Positions 16,625 through 26,126 of a stretch of DNA of 64,000 nucleotides are shown one piece after another. Numbering within the stretch: position 1 is the first letter of the stretch; each line of letters opens with the position of its first letter. The stretch is from Oceanobacillus jeddahensis (GTDB lineage: Bacteria > Bacillota > Bacilli > Bacillales > Amphibacillaceae), in contig NZ_CCDM010000001.1 in NCBI RefSeq assembly GCF_000750635.1, positions 1,426,001-1,490,000 of the forward strand. The letters run 5' to 3'. The translations under genes and the position numbers were made by a program. The notes below the pieces were generated by a model. The model had not been told where the DNA came from. It did not search any database and saw only the letters and a program-made list of their open reading frames with translations.

Positions 16625-16717
16625 ACGTGTAAAAATTAAAAAGTTGAAATTATTGTAAAAGTATAATAATATTTGCTATACTATCAATAACTAATTAATA
16701 TTAGTTTAACACTAAAA

Positions 16718-16731
16718 TGTAATCGCTTACA
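16718..16731 (+). promoter_or_regulatory. Catabolite-responsive element (cre) for CcpA
   Basis: TGTAATCGCTTACA matches the cre consensus TGNAANCGNTNNCA at every fixed position and is palindromic apart from the centre. It lies 20-33 bases before the aldehyde dehydrogenase start, downstream of the likely promoter, so CcpA binding would act as a roadblock and repress the gene in glucose. Confidence 0.8.
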
Positions 16732-16750
16732 GATAAGAGGAGGAGTTTAA

Positions 16751-18271
16751 ATGAGGTATGCTAATCCAAATACAGAAGGTGCTATTGTAAACTATGAAAA
16801 GCGTTATGATAACTTTATTGGTGGAAAGTATCAGCCACCGATAAAAGGAAATTACTTTGAAAATACAACTCCGATTACAGGTGAAGTCTTTTGCGAGATC
16901 GCTCGATCAACAAAAGAAGATGTGGATGCGGCCATTGATGCAGCACATGAAGCGAAAGATGCATGGGGGCAAACATCTGTGGCAGAGCGAGCACTTATTT
17001 TAAATCGTATTGCGGATCGCATGGAGGAGAATTTAGAAAAATTAGCAGTAGCCGAAAGCTGGGAGAATGGAAAAGCCGTTCGTGAAACCTTAGCAGCAGA
17101 TATTCCATTGGCGATTGACCATTTCCGTTATTTTGCAGGAACAATTCGCGCACAAGAAGGAACATTAAGCCAAATTGATAATGACACCGTTGCTTATCAT
17201 TTTCATGAGCCGTTAGGAGTCGTCGGGCAAATTATCCCTTGGAATTTCCCGATACTAATGGCAACGTGGAAGCTTGCTCCTGCGTTGGCAGCCGGAAACT
17301 GTGTTGTACTGAAACCTGCTGAACAAACACCAGCGTCCATTCATGTCCTTTTAGATCTAATTAAGGACTTGCTGCCAGATGGTGTTTTGAATATTGTAAA
17401 TGGATTTGGTGTAGAAGCAGGAAAGCCGCTTGCAACCAATAGCCGTCTTGCGAAAATCGCTTTTACAGGAGAAACAACAACTGGACGTCTTATCATGCAA
17501 TATGCGTCTGAAAATATTATTCCAGTAACACTAGAATTAGGAGGGAAATCTCCAAATATATTCTTTGAAGATATTTTGGATAAAGATGATAGCTTTGTAG
17601 ACAAAGCTATTGAGGGAATGGTGATGTTCGCTCTGAATCAGGGAGAAGTTTGTACATGCCCGTCCCGTGCACTTGTTCATGAATCGATTTATGACCGTTT
17701 TATGGAAAAAGCGATTGAACGTGTCAAACAAATTAAAATTGGTCATCCACTAGATACGGAAACAATGATGGGGGCGCAAGCTTCTGAAGAACAATTTGAA
17801 AAAATTAAATCTTATCTAGATATTGGGAAGCAGGAAGGTGCAGAGATTCTTGTCGGCGGAGATGTGAATGAACTTGATGGAGAACTGGCTTCAGGTTATT
17901 ATGTGCAGCCAACGATTTTCAAAGGTGATAATAAGATGCGCATTTTCCAAGAGGAAATCTTTGGACCGGTACTATCGGTAACTACTTTTAAAGACAAAGA
18001 AGAGGCGATGGAAATTGCAAATGATACACTGTATGGATTAGGTTCCGGTATCTGGACACGTGATATGAATACAGCTTATCGTTTTGGACGCGGAATTCAA
18101 GCTGGACGTGTATGGACAAATTGTTATCATCAATATCCGGCACATGCAGCATTTGGAGGCTATAAAAAATCCGGAATCGGCAGAGAAAACCATCTAATGA
18201 TGCTGGATCATTATCAGCAGACAAAGAACTTACTGGTTAGCTATAGTGAAGGGCCGGACGGTTTGTTTTAA
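16751..18271 (+). CDS. Aldehyde dehydrogenase (AcoD/ExaC-like acetaldehyde dehydrogenase)
   Basis: 506-residue NAD(P)-dependent aldehyde dehydrogenase. Conserved blocks: [22 protein letters not shown] (about 160-181), [20 protein letters not shown] with general base E262, and [11 protein letters not shown] with nucleophile C301 (a second Cys at 303). The C-terminus [11 protein letters not shown] and a length near 506 match the acetaldehyde dehydrogenase group that is regularly encoded next to DUF779 proteins, as here. AAGAGGAGG precedes the ATG. Likely oxidises acetaldehyde or other short aldehydes to acids; the perfect cre site implies glucose repression. Substrate is inferred. Confidence 0.9.
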   Translation: MRYANPNTEGAIVNYEKRYDNFIGGKYQPPIKGNYFENTTPITGEVFCEIARSTKEDVDAAIDAAHEAKDAWGQTSVAERALILNRIADRMEENLEKLAVAESWENGKAVRETLAADIPLAIDHFRYFAGTIRAQEGTLSQIDNDTVAYHFHEPLGVVGQIIPWNFPILMATWKLAPALAAGNCVVLKPAEQTPASIHVLLDLIKDLLPDGVLNIVNGFGVEAGKPLATNSRLAKIAFTGETTTGRLIMQYASENIIPVTLELGGKSPNIFFEDILDKDDSFVDKAIEGMVMFALNQGEVCTCPSRALVHESIYDRFMEKAIERVKQIKIGHPLDTETMMGAQASEEQFEKIKSYLDIGKQEGAEILVGGDVNELDGELASGYYVQPTIFKGDNKMRIFQEEIFGPVLSVTTFKDKEEAMEIANDTLYGLGSGIWTRDMNTAYRFGRGIQAGRVWTNCYHQYPAHAAFGGYKKSGIGRENHLMMLDHYQQTKNLLVSYSEGPDGLF

Positions 18272-18288
18272 ACGGCAGAAAATATTGA

Positions 18289-18446
18289 TTTATCACGGAG
18301 AACCGCCCATAAAACTCTCGGGTCCAAATAAAGAGGGAAAATAAATTTATTTAGGCGGGAGATAACGGGCGCTAACCCCCTGAATCACTTAGGTTTATTC
18401 AGTGGGAGAAAAGCAAGACCTCCCACTGAATAAAGTTTCGTTTTAT
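18289..18446 (+). repeat. TTTAT-flanked structured repeat, copy C (158 bp)
   Basis: Begins TTTATCACGGAGAACCGCCC and ends AGTTTCGTTTTAT. Second stem is TTTATTCAGTGGGAG against CTCCCACTGAATAAA; compared with copies D and E, where a C and a G pair next to ATTCAG, here a T and an A pair, a compensatory change. It starts 17 bases after the aldehyde dehydrogenase stop and separates that gene from its DUF779 partner. Confidence 0.85.
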
Positions 18447-18551
18447 AGAAAGTTAGGTTAATGTTCCCCCCGTTCCCGTAAAAACGCCGGATTCAGCACA
18501 GCCTTGTACTGCTAAGGAAGAGGGAAGATTTATGTTTTTCTAAATGAACGT

Positions 18552-18638
18552 AACAGTATTGGATGAGCAGGAGGAGTAGCAGGCATATCATAAATATGTA
18601 TGCCTGCCATGATATTAGAAGCCATCCGATATACTGTT
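18552..18638 (+). other. Nested long hairpin in the leader of the DUF779 gene
   Basis: Outer arms AACAGTATTGGATG (18552-18565) and CATCCGATATACTGTT (18623-18638), with a 2-base bulge; inner arms GCAGGCATA (18579-18587) and TATGCCTGC (18599-18607). The structure ends about 20 bases before the ribosome-binding site AAGGAGGT. There is no T-run directly after, so a plain terminator is unlikely. Confidence 0.6.
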
Positions 18639-18672
18639 TTCAATGAATGATACAACGAAGGAGGTAGTTTCC

Positions 18673-19038
18673 ATGGTAGATAGAGTTGTCGCGACACAGG
18701 ATGCACAGGATTTGATGGAAAAGTTAAAAGATATTCATGGGCCGCTTATGTTCCATCAATCAGGGGGCTGCTGTGATGGAAGTTCTCCGATGTGTTATCC
18801 ACTTGGAGAATTGAAAACCGGCGAATCGGATGTTTTATTAGGAAATCTGCCAGGAGATATTCCATTTTATATTTCGAAGGACCAATTTGAGTACTGGAAG
18901 CATACCCAGCTGATTATTGATGTTGTTAATGGAAGGGGAGGAATGTTTTCATTAGAAGGTCCTGAAGGAAAACGATTTTTAACTCGATCCAGGGTATTTA
19001 CAGAAAAAGAAACAGAAGCATTAAACACTGGCTCGTAA
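18673..19038 (+). CDS. DUF779 domain protein (aldehyde dehydrogenase partner)
   Basis: 121-residue protein. Start ATG 18673 has AAGGAGG 8-9 bases upstream; a start 30 bases earlier lacks a site. The motif SGGCCDGSSPMCYP (about 29-42) with its Cys residues is the hallmark of DUF779, a family of unknown biochemical function that is usually encoded next to acetaldehyde dehydrogenases. The rest is beta-rich, ending in a FSLEGPEGKRFLTRSRVF segment. Here 400 bases with a mobile-looking repeat and a long hairpin separate it from the dehydrogenase, so independent expression or post-transcriptional control is possible. Confidence 0.82.
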   Translation: MVDRVVATQDAQDLMEKLKDIHGPLMFHQSGGCCDGSSPMCYPLGELKTGESDVLLGNLPGDIPFYISKDQFEYWKHTQLIIDVVNGRGGMFSLEGPEGKRFLTRSRVFTEKETEALNTGS

Positions 19039-19236
19039 TGAATGCAGTCTGTCAGCAAATAAGAAAAAGCATTTATTTTCCTGTTTGCATCCGTATAACG
19101 GTTGTATTCAGCCAGATGCGTAATGAAGGTGAAGTTTTCTAAACAATTAAAATTCTTTACTTGATTTTTTAAAAAATATCCGATAGAATAAATTAACAGA
19201 AAATTTAGATGTATAATCTAAATAAGGGGGGATAAT

Positions 19237-19689
19237 ATGGTTACTGTTAAAATGTTAAAGCCTTACTATGTAAAGACAGAGGAAAAATCTATCCGGATTA
19301 TTTTAGCGTATCAATATTTCTCAATTATTATGAATAAGAAAGTATATCAATTTATCCCTGTAAAATCTACGGAAGTTCGTATTAATCGCAAGACGAAAAA
19401 AATTGAGAATGTTGATGATGTCTTTGCTTTTCAAAAAGGGAAGGAAGTACTGACCATTTCCATGTCACAATTAATTTCGATTCCCGGCTTTTTAGAAATG
19501 CTTCATCGAATTGCAGAATCTTACTATCTGCCAGAGGATACAGAGGCTGTTTCAGAACAACAGCGAGCTGTAGACCAATTAATATCCGAATTAGAATATG
19601 AAAATGTAAGAAGATTAATTGATAAAGCCATTGATAATGGAGATAAAGAAACGTTTTTAGAATTAACAAATACGTTAAACGGTAATTAA
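19237..19689 (+). CDS. IDEAL-domain protein
   Basis: 150-residue cytoplasmic protein. The C-terminal 38 residues (LISELEYENVRRLIDKAIDN onwards, about 112-148) match the IDEAL domain, a short helical motif found in several Firmicute proteins. The N-terminal 100 residues form a beta-rich region with no recognised domain. A strong AAGGGGGG site precedes the ATG. Single gene with a terminator; function unknown. Confidence 0.75.
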   Translation: MVTVKMLKPYYVKTEEKSIRIILAYQYFSIIMNKKVYQFIPVKSTEVRINRKTKKIENVDDVFAFQKGKEVLTISMSQLISIPGFLEMLHRIAESYYLPEDTEAVSEQQRAVDQLISELEYENVRRLIDKAIDNGDKETFLELTNTLNGN

Positions 19690-19710
19690 ACTCATCATCA
19701 TTTGTACAAC

Positions 19711-19750
19711 AGCTATTTGGTAGATAATTTTTCTGCTAGATGGCTTTTTT
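19711..19750 (+). terminator. Terminator of the IDEAL-domain gene
   Basis: AGCTATTTGGTAGA pairs with TCTGCTAGATGGCT, including wobble pairs, and TTTTTT follows. Confidence 0.8.
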
Positions 19751-19779
19751 ATTTGTTAGAGTGAAGAAAAAATAAGAAA

Positions 19780-19813
19780 AGAGGTTGAGCATTTATGATT
19801 GCCCAACCTCTTC
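19780..19813 (-). terminator. Terminator of the penicillin-binding protein gene
   Basis: On the minus strand AGAGGTTGGGC and GCTCAACCTCT form the stem and TTTTCTTATTTTTTC follows. It converges with the + strand terminator at 19711-19750. Confidence 0.8.
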
Positions 19814-19824
19814 TATTCAAAAGT

Positions 19825-21819
19825 TTAATCTTTAATTTCCATCAGGATGTCCGTTGCTTTTTCAACTCCAGAACTGCGATCATTATTTTTGGTTCCTTCT
19901 ACCATAATGGCAATCATTAGATCCTGATCATCTGTTGGATAGCCGATAAACCAGCTATTTTCGTCTCCGCTGTCTTCTCCGGTTAATTTTAATTCTGCTG
20001 TTCCTGTTTTCCCCGAGATAGGAAAATCAGCTTCCTCAGCAGGTTTACCAGTTCCTTCTGTGACAACGTTTCGGAGAGAGTCTTGGATTTGCTCGGCTTG
20101 TTCTTCTGTAACTAAGTCTTCTTTCCAAAACTGGCCAGTTTCTTCATCTGTTAATAATGTCGGCTGTATCATATCTCCATCATTCAGAAAAGCGGAATAA
20201 GTGGTTGCCAGATGCAGAGCGCTCATTTCAATTTCACCTTGCCCATAGCTTGTATGTGCCAGTAAATGATTGTCGTCTAACTCGCCTGAATTAGAAATGG
20301 TTGAATCTGAAACAGGGTAGGTATATGGAAATTCTTCCCCAACCCCAAATTCATGCAAGCCTTCAACAAAAGCATCTTCGCCCATTTCTATGGCCTTCAT
20401 TGCAAAGTAAATATTATCTGAACGTACTAAGGCATCATCTAAATCAACAGGTCCGTCAGAGGACGATACACGTGTTACATTGTAATCTTCCCATTGCAGC
20501 CCATCAATTTCAATGCCTTCATCGTATTCAATCGTACCGTTTTTCAGTCCGATTGCACCAGTGACTGGTTTAATAACCGAACCAGGTGCAAATGTGGAGG
20601 AAGAGCGATTCAGCATTGGCTGTAATTCATCCTCCTCCATATCTGCCCAATAATTTGAAGAGGTGCCATAGAGAATATCATTCGGGTCAAAGGACGGGCT
20701 GCTTACCAAGGCTAATGTTTCTCCTGTTTTTGGATCAATCACAGCCGCATTTCCGGGTTCTTCATCAAACCCTTGAAAAACATCATCTTGAATATTAATA
20801 TCAATGGTTACCGTAACATTCTCTCCGTCTACTGCTTCTGATTCAGCTAACGTTACATTTTCTCCATCTTCTTTTGCTACTTGAATCGTTGCTCCTTTTT
20901 GACCGCGAAGCTCTTCTTCAAATAAACTTTCTAACCCGCGTGCTCCAATTCTGTCAGAAGAATCGTATTCGGTCGGGTCAAGCTCTTCCAAATCCTCTGC
21001 ATTGACGGAACGGAGATAACCTACTAAGTGAGCAGTTATTTCGCCTTCTGGATAAACTCTTCCATTGGTTTCACGGTAGGAAACGCCTTCGATTGCATTT
21101 AACTCCTGCACCGTATCGGAATCATCAGGAAGGATGCTTTTTAACGGGACAAATAAATCCTCTTCCACCCATTCTGCTTCGATACTGGAATTAATAGAGT
21201 CGACAGACATTCCAAGTAAGCGGGCAATTTCTTCACGTTTAGCTTCATTTTCTCCTAATTCACTCGGGATAACCCCAAATTCGTATACCGTATCATTAAT
21301 CGCTAACGGCATTTGATTTTTATCAAGAATTTCTCCCCTTTCAGGGTAATTGGTAGAAATTCGAATTTCTCCGCCATCCGCAAGGTCAGGGAAGATAAAG
21401 CCGGGATCCCAATTAATTAACCAGTTGTCATCTTCGTCTTCATTTTCGATTAAAGTCAGTTCCGCCTGATAATCGAATGAAATTTCACCTGCTATTGTGT
21501 TCATACTAACAGAGAAAGGGATCGTTGCTGCGCCATCATCATATGCATTGGCGATTTCCCTTTCTTCTAATTGCTGTATATTTATTTCAATATCAGAGGC
21601 AGAAATATCATTATATAAATCCCCTAAACGCAAAGCGGAATCTTCTTCACTATATGTATCTTTTGTTTCTTCAGAAAAAAGATTATACAGAGATTCATAG
21701 TCTCCTTCTTCTACTGCTTCTGCATATTGATTTAACGTATTTGTCGGGTCGGTTTGATCTTCAGAGCACCCGGCTAACAGGGCGATAAAAAGAATTATCC
21801 ATAAACTTTTTTTCAACAT
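19825..21819 (-). CDS. pbpC: Class B penicillin-binding protein, lipoprotein (PBP3/PbpC-like)
   Basis: 664-residue peptidoglycan transpeptidase outside the membrane. The N-terminus is a lipoprotein signal with lipobox LLAGC (Cys 18). It is followed by an NTF2-like MecA_N domain (about 22-145), a PBP dimer domain (about 150-310) and the transpeptidase domain (about 340-660). Active-site motifs: SVIK with S414 and K417, SDN in the VRSDNIYFAM helix, and KTG in ISGKTGTAEL. This architecture is that of B. subtilis PbpC and of MecA-type low-affinity PBPs. Monocistronic. Whether it lowers beta-lactam sensitivity cannot be read from sequence. Confidence 0.9.
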   Translation of the reverse strand: MLKKSLWIILFIALLAGCSEDQTDPTNTLNQYAEAVEEGDYESLYNLFSEETKDTYSEEDSALRLGDLYNDISASDIEINIQQLEEREIANAYDDGAATIPFSVSMNTIAGEISFDYQAELTLIENEDEDDNWLINWDPGFIFPDLADGGEIRISTNYPERGEILDKNQMPLAINDTVYEFGVIPSELGENEAKREEIARLLGMSVDSINSSIEAEWVEEDLFVPLKSILPDDSDTVQELNAIEGVSYRETNGRVYPEGEITAHLVGYLRSVNAEDLEELDPTEYDSSDRIGARGLESLFEEELRGQKGATIQVAKEDGENVTLAESEAVDGENVTVTIDINIQDDVFQGFDEEPGNAAVIDPKTGETLALVSSPSFDPNDILYGTSSNYWADMEEDELQPMLNRSSSTFAPGSVIKPVTGAIGLKNGTIEYDEGIEIDGLQWEDYNVTRVSSSDGPVDLDDALVRSDNIYFAMKAIEMGEDAFVEGLHEFGVGEEFPYTYPVSDSTISNSGELDDNHLLAHTSYGQGEIEMSALHLATTYSAFLNDGDMIQPTLLTDEETGQFWKEDLVTEEQAEQIQDSLRNVVTEGTGKPAEEADFPISGKTGTAELKLTGEDSGDENSWFIGYPTDDQDLMIAIMVEGTKNNDRSSGVEKATDILMEIKD

Positions 21820-21980
21820 TTTCTAACCCCCATTAAAAAATATCTCTTTCCGTAAAGTATACCATGTTCTAAGCGTAAAATTAGAATAATAGATAGAAAG
21901 CCATAAAATTTTAAGAATATAAGTACTACATAAAAATAAGAGATTATTAGAAAAACCGGATTTGCTCATATTTTACTAGT

Positions 21981-22016
21981 ACATGAACGTTCCGAATTCG
22001 GCGTTCCTATTCATGT
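21981..22016. other. Hairpin in the pbpC-tagU intergenic region
   Basis: ACATGAACGTTCCG and CGGCGTTCCTATTCATGT fold around the AATT centre with outer ACATGAA/TTCATGT arms. It lies upstream of the pbpC leader and next to the tagU terminator. The role is unclear; the rest of 21820-22124 is AT-rich pbpC leader. Confidence 0.4.
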
Positions 22017-22017
22017 G

Positions 22018-22060
22018 AGAAAAAACGTCACGCTGTATATACCAGGTGACGTTTTGTTTT
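22018..22060 (-). terminator. Terminator of the LytR-CpsA-Psr gene
   Basis: AAAACGTCAC (22022-22031) pairs with GTGACGTTTT (22045-22054). T-rich on both strands, but positioned for the minus-strand gene ending at 22125. Confidence 0.8.
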
Positions 22061-22124
22061 CCCATTAGAATCAGCTGTCTGTTTGTTTGAAATCTATAAA
22101 AAGTTCTTCCGTATTAACAATTTT

Positions 22125-23087
22125 TTAATCTTGTTCCATATGTTCAGTTACTGTTGATTGGATACGATTAAATTCATCATCAGGCACAACATAGTACCAA
22201 ACTCCACCAATCGTTTGACCGTCTCCTTCAATTTCCATTGTTTCTACATTCTTTCTTGTTCCGCTGTAATCCGTAAATAATGTTTGCAATCGTTTCATAT
22301 CTAAATCCGTTTGAACATTATTTCCTAAGATGTCCAGGATATTGCCTGCTTTTGTAATGCTTGAAAAGCTGGCTGCTTCATCCATTGCAGCAACAATAAC
22401 ATCTCGTTGACGTTCATTTCTTCCCATATCACCGCGGCTATCTTCTTTTCGCATACGGATATAAGAAAGGGCTTCTTCTCCATTTAAATTGACATTTCCT
22501 TCATTAAAATCATGTCCATCTTGAGAAAAAGCTGTGCTGTTTTGAACAGTGACTCCACCTAAAGCGTCAATACCTTGCTGGAAACCTTCCATATTTACAC
22601 GTACATAAGAATGAATTGGCAAATCAAAAGCTTCTTCCACTGTTTCCACAGATAATTCTGTACCGCCTCCTGTTTGGGCAGCTTCACCGAATGCATAAGC
22701 ATGGTTGATTTTGTCCATTCCCCGGTCTGGGATATTCACATAAGTATCACGAGGAATGCTTAACATAAGCATGGAATCTGTTCTAGGATTTAAGGAGAGC
22801 AGGATCATCGTATCTGAACGACCAACATCTCCTTCACGCTCATCTACGCCCAGCAATAGAATATTAACAGCATCTGAATCATTGTACAGACGATTAATTT
22901 CATCTTGGCGCTCCGGATCATTATCTCTTTCTAAAGGACTATGCATGGATTCTACAACATTACCAATCTGGTTCCAAATAAAGAAAGCTCCGCCACCAAT
23001 TACTAAAATGAAAAACAAGATTATTCCACCAACAATAAATGGCCATTTTTTTCTTTTGCGATTTCTATTATCTAATCTAGACACCAA
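22125..23087 (-). CDS. tagU: LytR-CpsA-Psr family protein (TagU-like)
   Basis: 320-residue membrane-anchored enzyme that attaches wall teichoic acid or similar polymers to peptidoglycan. Basic N-terminus, then one membrane helix (about 16-38), then the LCP catalytic domain (about 70-225) with NILLLGVDEREGDVGRSDTM, DRGMDKINHAYAFG and SYIRMRKEDSRGDMGRNERQ, which hold the family's conserved Asp/Arg residues. Start is TTG 23087 (AGGAG 6 bases upstream) or GTG 23084. The pbpC-tagU-yvyE side of this block matches the region near degS in Bacilli. TagU is one of several LCP paralogues, so the symbol is tentative. Confidence 0.85.
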   Translation of the reverse strand: MVSRLDNRNRKRKKWPFIVGGIILFFILVIGGGAFFIWNQIGNVVESMHSPLERDNDPERQDEINRLYNDSDAVNILLLGVDEREGDVGRSDTMILLSLNPRTDSMLMLSIPRDTYVNIPDRGMDKINHAYAFGEAAQTGGGTELSVETVEEAFDLPIHSYVRVNMEGFQQGIDALGGVTVQNSTAFSQDGHDFNEGNVNLNGEEALSYIRMRKEDSRGDMGRNERQRDVIVAAMDEAASFSSITKAGNILDILGNNVQTDLDMKRLQTLFTDYSGTRKNVETMEIEGDGQTIGGVWYYVVPDDEFNRIQSTVTEHMEQD

Positions 23088-23604
23088 TATATTCTCCTCT
23101 ATTCTTTCCTTAATTTAAACAAATTTTTACTAATTGTCAGGAAAAATAAATCTGTAATAGATTATATCGAAATTTAGGGTAATCGTCTATGCTAAAAACA
23201 AATTTTATCATACAACTTCTTCCCATAATAACTGTTTTTGAGTCAACCTAAAAGCCGTACTCATTGTTTCCTAATTTTAATGATAAGAAGACAAAGGGAA
23301 GCAAATACAATACAATGGTGTTAAAAGTTATAGGTATATAGTTTTAGAAAAGAGTAGAATTTTTAATTGCAGCTATTAATCCATTAATTTAGCTTATAAG
23401 TTAAAAAATTTAGCAAAAAAAGTAGACAAGAATTATATTTTTATATAAAATTACGTTTAATGAGAAATGTCATCGTAGAGTGCAACATTACATATTTGTA
23501 TTGTAAAGTAAAGAAGTAACGATTTTGTTGAAGGAACCATGATTTTAGTAGATATTTAAGGAAGAACAGATATTTCAAGAAAAATATTTAAAGGCGGTAG
23601 ATGA

Positions 23605-23751
23605 ATGGGCAGAGAGCAAGAACAGTATCAAAAAATCTTAAAAAGAGTCATTCATGATACGGAAAATCAAAAAGTAAACTCAATGGATGAAATCATCCAA
23701 TTACTTATTAAAGAATTATCGTTAAACACAAATATAAAAAGAAGTTATTAA
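23605..23751 (+). CDS. Hypothetical 48-residue protein
   Basis: Short open frame starting ATG 23605 with AAAGGCGG about 7 bases upstream and its own strong terminator directly after. The protein is charged and mostly helical (GREQEQYQKILKRVIHD ... MDEIIQLLIKELSLN), with no Cys and no membrane segment. Not recognised. The site plus terminator make it a likely real gene. The upstream 23088-23604 stretch is AT-rich and holds no other gene that I can see. Confidence 0.5.
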   Translation: MGREQEQYQKILKRVIHDTENQKVNSMDEIIQLLIKELSLNTNIKRSY

Positions 23752-23756
23752 ATAAG

Positions 23757-23798
23757 AGCTCTGTTAGATTATCGAACAATCTGGCAGAGCTTTTTTTC
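23757..23798 (+). terminator. Terminator of the 48-residue ORF
   Basis: AGCTCTGTTAGATT pairs with AATCTGGCAGAGCT (23778-23791), followed by TTTTTTTCTT. Confidence 0.88.
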
Positions 23799-23815
23799 TT
23801 GGAGGAGGAAGAATA

Positions 23816-23862
23816 AGAAAAACAATCGACTTGCTCATTCTGCAGCGAATCGATTGTTTTTC
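23816..23862 (-). terminator. Terminator of yvyE
   Basis: AGAAAAACAATCGA (23816-23829) and TCGATTGTTTTTCT (23849-23862), a perfect 14-bp stem ending just downstream of the minus-strand yvyE stop. T-rich on both strands, so it may work in both directions. Confidence 0.85.
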
Positions 23863-23864
23863 TA

Positions 23865-24515
23865 TCAAGAGGGTGTATCTTCCACTTCTATTTCGACATA
23901 TTTTTGATCAAGTAGTTCGAGTTTTGCTTGAGCATTTGTCAATTCTGTGATCCACTCTTGAAAAGCATCTGTTTCTTCTGTTTTGACATAAATCCTAAAT
24001 GCTACATTTTCAAGATACTGCATATCCTCTAAAATATATTTTGATTGCTGGCGTACCTCATTTTCTAATTTACCGAGTAACGTGTATTCCACCGTTACAG
24101 AAACTCCTTGCATTAATTCTCTGCGTACGATCCCGGTCGTTTTAATTCCCTGTGTAGTTGCTGACCCATAAGCGCGGATAAGCCCGCCAGCTCCAAGTTT
24201 AATTCCTCCAAAATATCTGGTTACGACAACAGCCGTATCTTTTAACCCTTTTTTCTTTAATACTTCTAACATCGGAACACCAGCAGTTCCACTTGGTTCC
24301 CCATCGTCATTCGCTTTTTGAATATGATCTGTTTCGCCGATCATATATGCAGAACAATTATGTGTCGCATCCCGATGCTTTTTCTTGATAGACTGAATAA
24401 ATTCCTGAGCCTCTTCTTCTGATTCTACTCGTTTAACATTTGCAATAAAACGTGACTTTTGAATGGTAATTTCATCTGTTCCTTGCTGTTTTACGGTATA
24501 ATAATTTGATAACAT
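23865..24515 (-). CDS. yvyE: YvyE/YigZ (IMPACT) family protein
   Basis: 216-residue protein with an N-terminal UPF0029/IMPACT domain (about 1-125) and a C-terminal DUF1949 ferredoxin-like domain (about 138-205). Diagnostic motifs: EITIQKSRFIANVKRVESEEEA, HNCSAYMIG, NDDGEPSGTAGVPMLEVL and VVVTRYFGGIKLGAGGLIRAYG. The family is linked to translation or ribosome-associated regulation, but its activity in Bacilli is not settled. A GAGGTG site precedes the ATG. Divergent from degS, the same neighbour as in B. subtilis. Confidence 0.9.
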   Translation of the reverse strand: MLSNYYTVKQQGTDEITIQKSRFIANVKRVESEEEAQEFIQSIKKKHRDATHNCSAYMIGETDHIQKANDDGEPSGTAGVPMLEVLKKKGLKDTAVVVTRYFGGIKLGAGGLIRAYGSATTQGIKTTGIVRRELMQGVSVTVEYTLLGKLENEVRQQSKYILEDMQYLENVAFRIYVKTEETDAFQEWITELTNAQAKLELLDQKYVEIEVEDTPS

Positions 24516-24730
24516 GATTTTTCACCTCATTAAAAATAACTATTATGCACATATAGGGCTTTAATCACTGGACCGCCAGTGTATTACCCATGCTATTTGT
24601 CAGGGATTTATAAAGATATAATATAAAAATGACAGGATCATAAGCAATAATAATGAAATTAATTTGAAAATAACCTTATAAAACGAAAGAAAGTTACGAA
24701 TAATTATAACATAGGTTGGTGAGTTTTCTG

Positions 24731-25870
24731 ATGACATTAAGATTAAGTAGTCAAGCAATAGATCAGATTGTAGAAAATGTATTACAAATGATTGATCAAA
24801 GCAAGGATGAAGTTTTTGAAATTACGGAAGAAGGTAGAAAAGAGTATGAATACCTTTCTGAGGAATTAGAATCAACCAAAAAGAAAGTCAAAGAGTATAT
24901 TCAAAAAGGAGATAAGTTAGAAAGGGAAGTCAAAAGCCATCGTAAACAGCTTGCTCTAGTCAGCAAAGATTTTAAGAAATACTCTGAAGACGAAGTACGT
25001 ACGGTTTATGAAAAAACACATGATCTTCAAACGAGATTAGTCATCATGCGTGAAGAGGAAAAACTGTTAAGACAACGGCGTGATGAAATAGAAATAAGAC
25101 TGACAAATCTTACACATATATTAGAACGTGGAGAAGACCTTGTGGCTAAAATGACGATCATCTTTAGTTTTATGAAGGATGATATGAAACAAATAAATGA
25201 AATGATTGAAGATGCTAGAGAAAAACAAGCATTTGGTCTGAAAATCATTGAAGCGCAGGAAGAGGAAAGAAAAAAACTTTCCCGGGAAATTCATGATGGC
25301 CCAGCTCAGATGCTGGCTAATGTCTTATTACGTTCAGATATACTTGATTATGTTGTGAAAAAAGGGTCCCCGGAAGAAGTCTCTAAAGAAATTAAGTCAT
25401 TGCGGAAAAATGTCCGTTCCTCTCTACAGGAAGTTCGGAGAATTATCTATGACTTGCGACCAATGGCCCTGGATGATTTAGGACTTATTCCAACAATCCG
25501 AAAATATGCGGATAGAGTCACAGAATACCATAATATTCATGTAGAATTTATCGTGTTCGGAGAAGAAAAAAGGTTAGATACGAAATATGAGGTTGCGTTA
25601 TTCCGGCTAATGCAGGAGGCGACACAGAATGTTATTAAGCATAGTGAAGCAACGGAAATTAAGGTCAAATTAGAAATTATAAAAGATAGATTAATCTTGG
25701 TTATAGCCGATAATGGGAAAGGGTTTAACCCGAATGAAAAAGATGATAATTCTTTTGGCTTAATAGGGATGAAAGAGCGCGTTGAGATGCTTGACGGTAA
25801 ATTAGAAATTTTTACGGGAGAAGGAAAAGGAACAACAGTTACAATTAATGTTCCATATTCGCTAAGTTAA
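24731..25870 (+). CDS. degS: Two-component sensor histidine kinase DegS
   Basis: 379-residue cytoplasmic kinase that phosphorylates DegU. The N-terminal sensor region is coiled coil (about 10-165). The dimerisation/phosphoacceptor segment is EEERKKLSREIHDGPAQMLA with H188, and the HATPase_c domain ends the protein (QEATQNVIKH N box, IADNGKGFNP, SFGLIGMKERV). There is no membrane segment, as expected for DegS. ATG 24731 is chosen; TTG 24716 and GTG 24719 in frame are alternatives, and the purine-rich site is weak. Followed by degU after 256 bases rather than the short gap seen in B. subtilis. Confidence 0.92.
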   Translation: MTLRLSSQAIDQIVENVLQMIDQSKDEVFEITEEGRKEYEYLSEELESTKKKVKEYIQKGDKLEREVKSHRKQLALVSKDFKKYSEDEVRTVYEKTHDLQTRLVIMREEEKLLRQRRDEIEIRLTNLTHILERGEDLVAKMTIIFSFMKDDMKQINEMIEDAREKQAFGLKIIEAQEEERKKLSREIHDGPAQMLANVLLRSDILDYVVKKGSPEEVSKEIKSLRKNVRSSLQEVRRIIYDLRPMALDDLGLIPTIRKYADRVTEYHNIHVEFIVFGEEKRLDTKYEVALFRLMQEATQNVIKHSEATEIKVKLEIIKDRLILVIADNGKGFNPNEKDDNSFGLIGMKERVEMLDGKLEIFTGEGKGTTVTINVPYSLS

Positions 25871-26126
25871 GTATATAATGAAAAAGAGAGACTGTAGAAA
25901 AAGGGGTCTTTTTGTAGGAAAATATAAAGTGTCTTATCTTTTTTTATGATGGCGTTGCCCGTAAATTAAGTCTTTTATTATAATAAATAGACTGAGCTGA
26001 AATGAGACAACAATATTGATATGTACTACAATAGACTTATTTATTAGAGAAAACTATCTATCTATTAATGATTTAGAAAATATCACGTTTCAATTAGTAC
26101 CATTTAGTAGAAAAGGAGATATATAT

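Noticed and set aside
26016..26126. N-terminally extended DegU
   Set aside because: The extra 37 residues are not receiver-like and lie before the clear AAAAGGAGA site for ATG 26127.
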